NCBI GenBank assembly: GCA_040901765.1
Contig: JBBDYG010000075.1
Coordinates: 1-64,000, forward strand
DNA from: JBBDYG01 sp040901765
Lineage (GTDB): Bacteria; Planctomycetota; Planctomycetia; Pirellulales; Lacipirellulaceae
Direction: 5' to 3'
Length of the DNA stretch: 64,000 nt
Position numbers and translations under genes: made by a program. The notes under the pieces are model-generated. The model was not told the DNA's origin. It saw nothing but the letters and a program-made list of their open reading frames with translations, and made no database searches. Positions 1 to 6,916 of this stretch are shown here, one piece after another. The number at the start of each line of letters is the position of its first letter. The first letter of the stretch is position 1.

Positions 1-56
1 CCTCTGACCTCTGACCTCTGACCTCTGACCTCTGACCTCTGACCTCTGACCTCTGC
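1..56. repeat. Heptamer tandem array (CCTCTGA)8
   Basis: Seven perfect copies of CCTCTGA and an eighth ending in C run from the window edge to position 56, just upstream of the SelA-like gene. The array may continue to the left. It is one of many 7-bp-period arrays in this window, each with its own unit sequence. Confidence 0.95.
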
Positions 57-66
57 CCCCCTGACA

Positions 67-1431
67 ATGAATTCCCCCGATTGGCTGCGGCGATTGCCGT
101 CGGTGAACGAGATCCTCGACAAGCCCCCGCTGCGGGGGGTGGTCGCGAAGTGGAATCGCTCGACGGTGGCGGCCCGGGTGCGGTCCTTTCTGGAGGAAAT
201 CCGCGAGGAGGTGCAGGCCCGGACTGGGGAGATTTCGGTATCGGAGCTAGCCGAACGCGCGGCGCGGTACGTGCTCGGCCCCGCCGAGCGGGGTGCGGGT
301 GCGGCGATCAACGCCACCGGCCAGTTGTGGGGTGAACCGTGGCACGAGTTGCCGCTTGCCGAGGACGCCCTCAATCGGGTCGTTCAGACGGCCCGCGACT
401 ACACCGCCGATGGCAGTTTTCCCGAGTTCGAGACGCCCGCCCATGAAGCCGAACGCCTTGCCTGCCAGTTATGCGACGCCGAGGCCGCCGCGCTTTGGAA
501 CTCGCGCCTGGGAGCGCTGGAAAGCACGCTCCGATCGCTGGCAGGCCGCGGCAGTGTTGTCGTCAGTCGCGGCGAAGTCGCTCAGCTCACGCGCCACTGC
601 CGACTGACCGACCTCACGGCTGCGGTGGGGGCACACCTGCTTGAGGTAGGCGCCATCGACGCGACGTCAAGTCAAGATTTCGCGGCAGCGATCGCCGCTG
701 CACCCGCGGCGATCTTGAGAATCGAGCCGGAAGATTATTTCGTTGTGGGACAGACGCAGCGCCCTACCGTCGCGGAGTTAGCGAACCTCGCCAATAAAAC
801 ATCGACCCCGTTGATCGTCGATCTGGGACGCAATCCGCTCATCGACGGCCTGCCGACCGATGGCCGCGACGTGATCACCGCCAAGCAAGCCTTGGCGGAC
901 GGGGCGAGCCTGGTGCTCGTACGAACCGATGGCTTTGTCGGCGGACCACCAGGGGCGTTGCTATTGGGCAAAGCGGAATTTGTGGAACCGATCAAACGGC
1001 AGCCGCTGTCATCGGCCCACCGCGCCGGTGGCATGACCGCTACCGCACTGGCTGCGACGCTCGAGCGGTGCCGCGACCTGGACCAGGCGCGGTTCGCGAT
1101 CCCGCTACTATCGCTTCTCGATACGCCGCTGGAGAATCTTCGGACGCGTGCCGAGCGATTGGCGCCGCAAATGAGCGGGCCAACGGCGACGAGCGCCGCA
1201 GCGGTCGCCCTTACGGCACCCGCCAACAGGCTGCCGCGATCTTGCCGCCTCCCCTCTTGGGGCATCGCTCTGGCACCGCGAAATGGCGACGTGGCCGCGC
1301 TGACCGAGTCGCTCGCGCGGGCCATCTATCCCGTGATTGGCCGACCAGAGGATGACCGCTTGATCCTCGACCTTCGCACCGTATTTCCCCGCCAGGATAT
1401 GGACGTTGTGAGCGCGATAAGCGGCAGTTAA
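67..1431 (+). CDS. SelA-like (selenocysteine synthase family) protein lacking the PLP lysine
   Basis: 454 residues resembling L-seryl-tRNA(Sec) selenium transferase along the whole length: an LPSV-type N-terminus, an INATG motif near residue 80, and the C-terminal block with GGPPGALLLGK followed by HRAGGMT. In active SelA the family motif SGDKLLGGPQ carries the lysine that forms the Schiff base with pyridoxal phosphate. Here the aligned stretch reads RTDGFVGGPP, so lysine is replaced by glycine, and the later ADK(M/L)T lysine is also glycine. The fold is probably kept but canonical PLP chemistry is unlikely. It may be a divergent paralogue with a structural or binding role. ATG start at 67, directly after a heptamer array, with no clear ribosome-binding site. 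Family assignment is by motif alignment from memory. Confidence 0.72.
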   Translation: MNSPDWLRRLPSVNEILDKPPLRGVVAKWNRSTVAARVRSFLEEIREEVQARTGEISVSELAERAARYVLGPAERGAGAAINATGQLWGEPWHELPLAEDALNRVVQTARDYTADGSFPEFETPAHEAERLACQLCDAEAAALWNSRLGALESTLRSLAGRGSVVVSRGEVAQLTRHCRLTDLTAAVGAHLLEVGAIDATSSQDFAAAIAAAPAAILRIEPEDYFVVGQTQRPTVAELANLANKTSTPLIVDLGRNPLIDGLPTDGRDVITAKQALADGASLVLVRTDGFVGGPPGALLLGKAEFVEPIKRQPLSSAHRAGGMTATALAATLERCRDLDQARFAIPLLSLLDTPLENLRTRAERLAPQMSGPTATSAAAVALTAPANRLPRSCRLPSWGIALAPRNGDVAALTESLARAIYPVIGRPEDDRLILDLRTVFPRQDMDVVSAISGS

Positions 1432-1576
1432 TGGCACCCGAGCGGATTGTAGCTGGACTCGCCAGAGTTCAGTTTTCCCTGGGTTCCGCTGAATTCTTGC
1501 GAATCCAGCTATCAAACCTCGGACTGCCGGGGTTTTGCGTGCTGCGGATGTCCGCCCTAGTGCTTATGATAGGGAC

Positions 1577-2479
1577 ATGCTAGCACCCAAGTTGTTTGCC
1601 AAGTGTATGTTGTTGCTGCTGGCAATACCCAATTGCTTGGCACTTGCACAACCTCAAACGGAGCCGCCTGAGCTTTTACCGGCGGCGGAGCCGTCGCCAG
1701 TACCAACCGAGATCGCCGAGCCTCCGCCGGTCCGCCTGCCGCGCGAGCACCATTGTTGGTGTCACCTGGAACCGGGGGCGTGGCGGACGCTCCGGGTGAC
1801 GACCGAAACTTTCGACCCGGGCGGCCAATCGCTAGGAGTAAGTGTCACGTCGGAGACCGAAACTTTGAGCGACGTTCAGGACGGGCACTACGCGCTGCAG
1901 TCGAAATCAGTCGTCGAAATCGGCGGCAAGAAACTCAGCGGGCCGGACCGCGTGCATCAACTGCAATTGCTGACCGACACGGCGGACGAAGCGGTCCGCG
2001 CGGTACCGCAGCCGCCCGCGCAGATTAATCTCGACGGCCGCGCCATCCCGTGCAGTGTGTGGCGATTGACGGTCCGGCGCAGCGAACGGCAATTGGTTCA
2101 CGAGGTTTATTACAACGACGCCATCTGGCCGTTTGTGCTCCGTCGGGAAGTCGTCGAGACGTCGACGCAGGATTCCACAAATCCGCTCTCCACCACTCGG
2201 GAGAGTGTCGTTCGGTCGAATGTCCCGGTCGCTCTCGACGAAAAAATCGTGTCGGGAGCGCATCTTCACAGCGTTACCGAAACCCCCGCGGGCCGGACCG
2301 AACGCCTGGAAGTTCATTCCGCATCGGTGCCCGGCGGCCTCGTCTCTCGTTCAACGACCGAGTGGGACGCACAGGGCCACCGCATCCGCTGGGGCACGAC
2401 GGAGCTGGTGGAATTCGGGGAAGCCGAGAAGGAGCGGCGGCCGCTGCGGCGGCTTCTGCGGCGGAACCGCGACCGTTAG
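1577..2479 (+). CDS. Exported protein of unknown function
   Basis: 300 residues from the ATG at 1577. The sequence opens with MLAPKLFAKCMLLLLAIPNCLALAQ as a typical signal peptide (positively charged start, hydrophobic core, AXA-like end), followed by a proline-rich linker (PPELLPAAEPSPVP). The rest is predicted mostly beta, with a HHCWCHLEPGAW motif near residue 65 and an Arg-rich C-terminus (RRPLRRLLRRNRDR). A TTG 42 bases upstream is in frame but would place a polar stretch ahead of the signal peptide. No family was recognised. It probably acts outside the cytoplasm. The next gene is prc in the same direction about 320 bases on. Confidence 0.7.
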   Translation: MLAPKLFAKCMLLLLAIPNCLALAQPQTEPPELLPAAEPSPVPTEIAEPPPVRLPREHHCWCHLEPGAWRTLRVTTETFDPGGQSLGVSVTSETETLSDVQDGHYALQSKSVVEIGGKKLSGPDRVHQLQLLTDTADEAVRAVPQPPAQINLDGRAIPCSVWRLTVRRSERQLVHEVYYNDAIWPFVLRREVVETSTQDSTNPLSTTRESVVRSNVPVALDEKIVSGAHLHSVTETPAGRTERLEVHSASVPGGLVSRSTTEWDAQGHRIRWGTTELVEFGEAEKERRPLRRLLRRNRDR

Positions 2480-2797
2480 CCCGAACCGGCAGGCCCTTGG
2501 CCGCGTAGTTCAGTGACGTGGTACGGAATTGCTGGCAAGCTGGCACGATCGTCGAAACTGCTACAAACCGCCGATCTTGCCCCGCTTTAGTCGACGCACT
2601 ATGCTACAAGCAAGTGGTTATGGTGCGACGACTTACACCTTTTTCTCGGAACGAGCGGCCGCCCAGGTGATGATTTCCAGTCGGAGCGCCGCGAAAGCCT
2701 TCGGCGTGCCGCCGGCAGGCCGTAATCGGGTTGAGGGCTGTGTCGCGCGCTTTTTATTCCGACTTTTTGCAAGACTTTTTTTGATAAGGGATTGGCG
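2480..2797. other. Intergenic stretch upstream of prc
   Basis: 318 bases without a convincing gene. A 90-codon reading frame (2529-2801) has no ribosome-binding site and an unlikely composition. The last 15 bases hold AAGGGA, the ribosome-binding site of prc. No repeat or terminator is obvious. Confidence 0.5.
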
Positions 2798-4873
2798 ATG
2801 AGAATGGTCATGGCCGGTGCGATGTCGAGACGGAACTTCTACCTTGCGTTAACGCTGCTGACGGGCTGCGTGCTGCTCGCGCCGCGAGTGGTATCGGCCC
2901 GGCCGGAGCCGCCTCGAGCGACCGATCAGCAGATTGTCTTGTTCGTTACCCGCACCATGGAAGCCATGCATCTTTCGCGGCATAGCGTCGACGACGAGAT
3001 GGCTCAGCGCTGCTTCGATTCCTACGTCAAAATGCTCGATCCGTGGAAGCTCTATTTCTACCAAAGCGACATCGATGAGTTCATGGCCAGTCGCGACCAG
3101 ATCGACGACATGCTCAAGAAGAAGGATGTGAGCCTGGCGTATACGGTCTTCAACCGCTTTCTCGATCGGAACGCCGAGCGCGCCGCCACGGCGCTCAAGT
3201 GGGTCGATGCCGAACACGATTTCACGGTTGACGAAGAGATGGTGAGCGACCGCGACGCGGCCGTTTACGCCACTTCGCCCGAGGACGCCGACAAGAGATG
3301 GCGGCAGCGCGTTAAGTTCGACTTGCTCTCGCTGCTGGCCGACGACACCGAACTGGAAGAAGCCAAGACGAAGCTTCGCAAGCGATACGGCAGTCTGCAA
3401 AAGCGGTGGGAACAGACCTCCCGCGATGAGTTGCTGGAGATTTTCCTGTCGTCGCTGACCACCGGGTTCGATCCGCACAGTAGCTACATGTCGGCTGAGT
3501 CGGTTGAGAATTTCCAAATCCAGATGAAGCTGGAGCTTGACGGCATTGGCGCGTCCTTGCGAGCGGTCGATGGCTACACCGAGGTCCATGAGATCATCCC
3601 CGGCGGAGCTGCCGACCTCGATAGCCGCCTCAAAAAGGGCGACCAGATTGTCGGCGTTGGCCAAGGCCCCGACGGCGAAATCGACGACATCGTCGACATG
3701 AAGCTCAACGACGTGGTGAATCGCATCCGTGGCAAGCGCGACACCGTGGTTCGCATGGAGGTGAAGCCGGTCGACAATCCCAAGCAAACCGTGGTCTACG
3801 CGATCACCCGCGCGCGAATCGAGCTTAAGAACCAGGAAGCCCGTGGCGAGGTTGTCGAGTGGGGCAGTCGCCCCAACGGTCAGCCCTATAGGGTGGGCGT
3901 GGTGCAGTTGCCAAGCTTCTACATGGACATGGATGGTGCCCGGCTTCGCCTGCCCAACTACAAGAGCGTTACGCGCGACGTCCGCCGCTTGCTCAACGAT
4001 TTTAACAAGCAGGAAGTTGACATGGTGATGGTTGACCTCCGCTTTAACGGCGGCGGCTCGCTCACCGAAGCAGTGAACCTGACCGGGCTGTTTATCGACA
4101 AAGGCCCCGTTGTCCAGGTAAAGGGAACCGACGGCCGTAGCCAGCCTTACGACGATCCGGAACCCGGCATGGTTTGGTCGGGTCCGCTGGTGGTGGTCAC
4201 CAACAAGTTCAGCGCGAGCGCCAGCGAAATCTTTGCCGGCGCCATTCAGGATTACCATCGCGGGATCGTGATTGGTGACGACGCGACGCATGGCAAAGGA
4301 ACTGTCCAGCAGTTGTTCGATTTGGGCAACGCTATTTTCGGACTGAACAATCAGCCGAACTTGGGTTCGCTGAAGCTCACCATCCAACAGTTCTATCGCC
4401 CCGGCGGCGACAGCACCCAAAACCGCGGCGTGCTGGCCGACGTGATCATTCCCCACCTGACCAGCCACCTCGATGGCATCAGCGAGTCGGATCTCGACTA
4501 CGCGATGAAGTTCGACCAGGTCCGTCCATTAGGGCACGATCAGTACGACATGGTCGATAGCAGTCTGATCGACCAACTACGGCAGCTTTCCGCCGAGCGA
4601 ATCAAAGGCTCCGAGGATTTCGCCCGCGACCTGAAGCGAATCGAGCGCTACAAGGAACAAAAAGAGCAAAAGACGGTCACCCTCAATAAGGAAAAATACC
4701 TCGCGCAGCGCGAAGAGCTTGACGCCGAGAAGGAGCAAGAAGAAGCGTACTCCGAGATCGACGATCCGAAGCGCCCCGTCTTCAAGCTCGACCACTACGG
4801 CAAAGAGGCGTTGACGATTGCGATTGATTATCTGCTGGGACTGAAGGAGAACCGCGTCGCGGTGGCCCGCTAA
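2798..4873 (+). CDS. prc: Tail-specific (C-terminal processing) protease Prc, family S41
   Basis: 691 residues. Degrades or trims proteins from the C-terminus in the periplasm. After a signal-like N-terminus (LALTLLTGCVLLAP) come an N-terminal helical domain, a PDZ domain around residues 230-310 (ELDGIGASL..., PGGAADLDSRLKKGDQIVGVGQG), and the S41 core with the catalytic serine in KFSASASEIFAGAIQDY and the lysine in DDATHGKGTVQ, matching the Ser-Lys dyad of the family. The C-terminal region is the Lys/Glu-rich extension typical of the long Prc type. Start: ATG at 2798 with AAGGGA seven bases upstream; an in-frame TTG lies just before it. The gene converges on the kelch gene, and a 50-bp palindrome lies between their stops. 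Confidence 0.92.
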   Translation: MRMVMAGAMSRRNFYLALTLLTGCVLLAPRVVSARPEPPRATDQQIVLFVTRTMEAMHLSRHSVDDEMAQRCFDSYVKMLDPWKLYFYQSDIDEFMASRDQIDDMLKKKDVSLAYTVFNRFLDRNAERAATALKWVDAEHDFTVDEEMVSDRDAAVYATSPEDADKRWRQRVKFDLLSLLADDTELEEAKTKLRKRYGSLQKRWEQTSRDELLEIFLSSLTTGFDPHSSYMSAESVENFQIQMKLELDGIGASLRAVDGYTEVHEIIPGGAADLDSRLKKGDQIVGVGQGPDGEIDDIVDMKLNDVVNRIRGKRDTVVRMEVKPVDNPKQTVVYAITRARIELKNQEARGEVVEWGSRPNGQPYRVGVVQLPSFYMDMDGARLRLPNYKSVTRDVRRLLNDFNKQEVDMVMVDLRFNGGGSLTEAVNLTGLFIDKGPVVQVKGTDGRSQPYDDPEPGMVWSGPLVVVTNKFSASASEIFAGAIQDYHRGIVIGDDATHGKGTVQQLFDLGNAIFGLNNQPNLGSLKLTIQQFYRPGGDSTQNRGVLADVIIPHLTSHLDGISESDLDYAMKFDQVRPLGHDQYDMVDSSLIDQLRQLSAERIKGSEDFARDLKRIERYKEQKEQKTVTLNKEKYLAQREELDAEKEQEEAYSEIDDPKRPVFKLDHYGKEALTIAIDYLLGLKENRVAVAR

Positions 4874-4880
4874 GCGGGTC

Positions 4881-4920
4881 ACGTTAGCCGCGACGCGGAG
4901 TCTTCGCAGCGGAGCGCGGA
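4881..4920. repeat. Dispersed repeat sharing CGTTAGCCGCGACGCGGAG, copy 1
   Basis: CGTTAGCCGCGACGCGGAG here is identical to bases 28552-28570, and both copies end in AGCGGAGCGC after a short variable middle. Both are intergenic. Confidence 0.75.
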
Positions 4921-4922
4921 GG

Positions 4923-4972
4923 GTGGCTCGAGTCTCCGACTCGTAAGTTCACGCCTCGGAGAGTCGTGCTAC
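4923..4972. terminator. 50-bp palindrome at a stop codon, copy 1 (candidate bidirectional terminator)
   Basis: An imperfect 50-bp hairpin (GTGGCTCGAGTCTCC... with right arm ending GTCGTGCTAC) sits two bases beyond the stop of the minus-strand kelch gene and 50 bases after the prc stop, between convergent genes. It is the same element as those at 29636-29685 and 36619-36668. There is no long T run, so termination is an inference. Confidence 0.6.
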
Positions 4973-4974
4973 AA

Positions 4975-6636
4975 TCACTCCCCCGCGACATCGACCACTT
5001 CCACACCCGTCTGCTTCTCCGCCGACGCATTCGAGCCGCCCACGAGCAGCAAGCGGTGATCGTCAGTGGGCAACATGCGGTGGAAGAATCGGCCTTCGTC
5101 AAGCTTCTTGGCGATTTCCCACGCGGAGCCGCCGTCGTTAAGACGTTGCACCGTCCCATCGAGGCAGCTCACGTAGAGCTTGCCGTCGAGCGTGCAGGCC
5201 GAGCAGCCGAAGCCGTTCATCGGCTTGCCGATGAGCGCTGGCCCGCTGCTCCAAGTTTCGGTCGCTGGATCGTAGCAATCGACCGCGGTGGTGACGCCCC
5301 CTTTCTTCGCCATGCCGCCGATCGCGTAGATGCGGCCGTTATGCGCGGCGAGCGCCAGCGCCCGCCGTTGAAACGGCGGTTTGGGGAGAGCTTCCCATTT
5401 TGCCGACGCGGGATCGGCATTGAGATCGAGCGCCCAGGCGGTCTCGTGCCACTCGCCGGTTTTTTCTAGCCCGGAGAGTTTCCAGCCACCGACCACGTAG
5501 AGCTTGCCATCCATCACAATCGCATCGGTGGAGGAACGCGCCTCGGGCAGCGCGGGCATGTCCTGCCACTGGCCCGACTGGGGATCGAAACAGGCCACCG
5601 AATCTTGCGAGTGGAGATCGTGCTCGTCGCCCACTTCGTTCTTCGCCGTGAACCCGCCGACGCGGTAGAGCTTGCCGTCGTGCGAAACGAGAGAGAGTCC
5701 TTGCAGATGGGGACCGCGGGCCGCTCGCTTCCAATCGCTCCCCTTCGCGAGGTCGAGCTGATAAAGCGCATCGGATTGGTCGTCGAAGCAATACGAATGG
5801 GCGTCCCCCGTGTGGCCGCCGTAGGCGTAAACGGAGTTGCCGGCGACTGCCGCGCCGAAGCTGGTAATCGGCGCCGGAATCTCGGGATAGGCCGCGGCTT
5901 GCTTCGCTTCGTCCGTTTCGCCGATGCGGAGGGCAAGCGTCGTGTAGTAGCGCACCTCGTCGTACTTCTTTCCGCCGTGCTCGCCCGATTCGGAAACTAC
6001 GTGCCGCGCGCGAATGGAATATAAGCCCGTATCGCCCACCGGAAATTCCACGACGCCCGTGTCGTCGGTGTTGACTTTCATCTCTTCAATGTTCGGCCCC
6101 GCGACGTGAACCTCCGCGCCCTCCGCCGGCCGGCCTTGCCAGTTCACTTGCAGTGCTACTTTGTTGCCTTCCCGAGTCGGCACAATATCGAGCGGTAAAT
6201 GGTCGCTCACGCTCACTTTGCTCCACGCCTCGCTGCCCAGTTCCGGCCCCGTCTTGGCATAGTAACGCAGCAAGAAGGTGTCTTCGCCGCGGGTGATGAC
6301 GCCGTAATCATGCTCCAGCACGAGCAGCCGGGGCACGTCGGACTTGGGCAGCTTGCCAATTAGCCCGTCCTCGCCAACTTTGAGCGCCAAGGCCTCAGCA
6401 AGTCCGGTCGAAGTCACCGGCCGCACCTTGGCCGCCTTGATGTTCTCCACCAACTCCGCCTGTCCCGGCTCGGCGTATTCGGCGAAATACACCTCCACGG
6501 TTGCGGGCGACTTGCTCTCGTCGCACACGAGCCACGGGAAGTGCGCCGAGCTGCTCTTCACCACGATCAACACCGCCAGCATGCCGCCCATCGCCGTTCG
6601 CATCCCCGATTCGGGCCAGATTAAAAAGTTATTCAC
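4975..6636 (-). CDS. Exported DUF4198-type and kelch-repeat protein
   Basis: 553 residues. The N-terminal part (about 30-240) begins with a hydrophobic segment and AHFPWL, and resembles DUF4198 proteins (metal-uptake-associated, beta-rich) with a carboxypeptidase-regulatory-like fold: GNKVALQVNWQGRPAEGAEVHVAGP. From about residue 255 to the end there are five or six kelch repeats with the GG doublet followed by spaced Tyr/Trp (VYAYGGHTG, LYRVGGFTA, LYVVGGWKL, IYAIGGMAK, LLLVGGSNA), which should form a beta-propeller. GTG start at 6636 supported by GAGGAG seven bases upstream. Probably a periplasmic or surface binding protein. Ligand unknown. Confidence 0.8.
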   Translation of the reverse strand: MNNFLIWPESGMRTAMGGMLAVLIVVKSSSAHFPWLVCDESKSPATVEVYFAEYAEPGQAELVENIKAAKVRPVTSTGLAEALALKVGEDGLIGKLPKSDVPRLLVLEHDYGVITRGEDTFLLRYYAKTGPELGSEAWSKVSVSDHLPLDIVPTREGNKVALQVNWQGRPAEGAEVHVAGPNIEEMKVNTDDTGVVEFPVGDTGLYSIRARHVVSESGEHGGKKYDEVRYYTTLALRIGETDEAKQAAAYPEIPAPITSFGAAVAGNSVYAYGGHTGDAHSYCFDDQSDALYQLDLAKGSDWKRAARGPHLQGLSLVSHDGKLYRVGGFTAKNEVGDEHDLHSQDSVACFDPQSGQWQDMPALPEARSSTDAIVMDGKLYVVGGWKLSGLEKTGEWHETAWALDLNADPASAKWEALPKPPFQRRALALAAHNGRIYAIGGMAKKGGVTTAVDCYDPATETWSSGPALIGKPMNGFGCSACTLDGKLYVSCLDGTVQRLNDGGSAWEIAKKLDEGRFFHRMLPTDDHRLLLVGGSNASAEKQTGVEVVDVAGE

Positions 6637-6792
6637 AGTAAATCTCCTCGTGTTCGGTTCGTAGCAAAATAAGGTGAACCACGGATTGCGCGGATGAACA
6701 CGGATGTAATTTCATAAGAAAATTGGGTCGATGCTTTCCAAAACTCATCCGTATTACAACGTAGAAACTTGTTTTTTGAACAAGAAAATCTG

Positions 6793-6871
6793 AACAGGAG
6801 GCAACAGAGGGCACAGAGAAAAGTGTGGCTATATTCTTCTCTCTCTCTCTTTCCTCTTGTTTCCTCCTGTT
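6793..6871. repeat. Inverted-repeat element in an intergenic region
   Basis: Arms AACAGGAGGCAACAGAGG (6793-6810) and CCTCTTGTTTCCTCCTGTT (6853-6871) pair with two differences. The neighbouring bases 6674-6706 hold a CCACGGATT...GGATGAACACGGATG stretch of the kind often seen scattered between genes. The 280-bp gap 6637-6916 holds no gene. Confidence 0.6.
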
Positions 6872-6916
6872 AAATTCTTTGGTTGCGGCCTTACGGCCGC
6901 GCTGTGAAATCAGTGG

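Noticed and set aside
2529..2801. 90-codon plus-strand frame upstream of prc
   Set aside because: No ribosome-binding site, no domain, unusual composition, and it overlaps the prc start.
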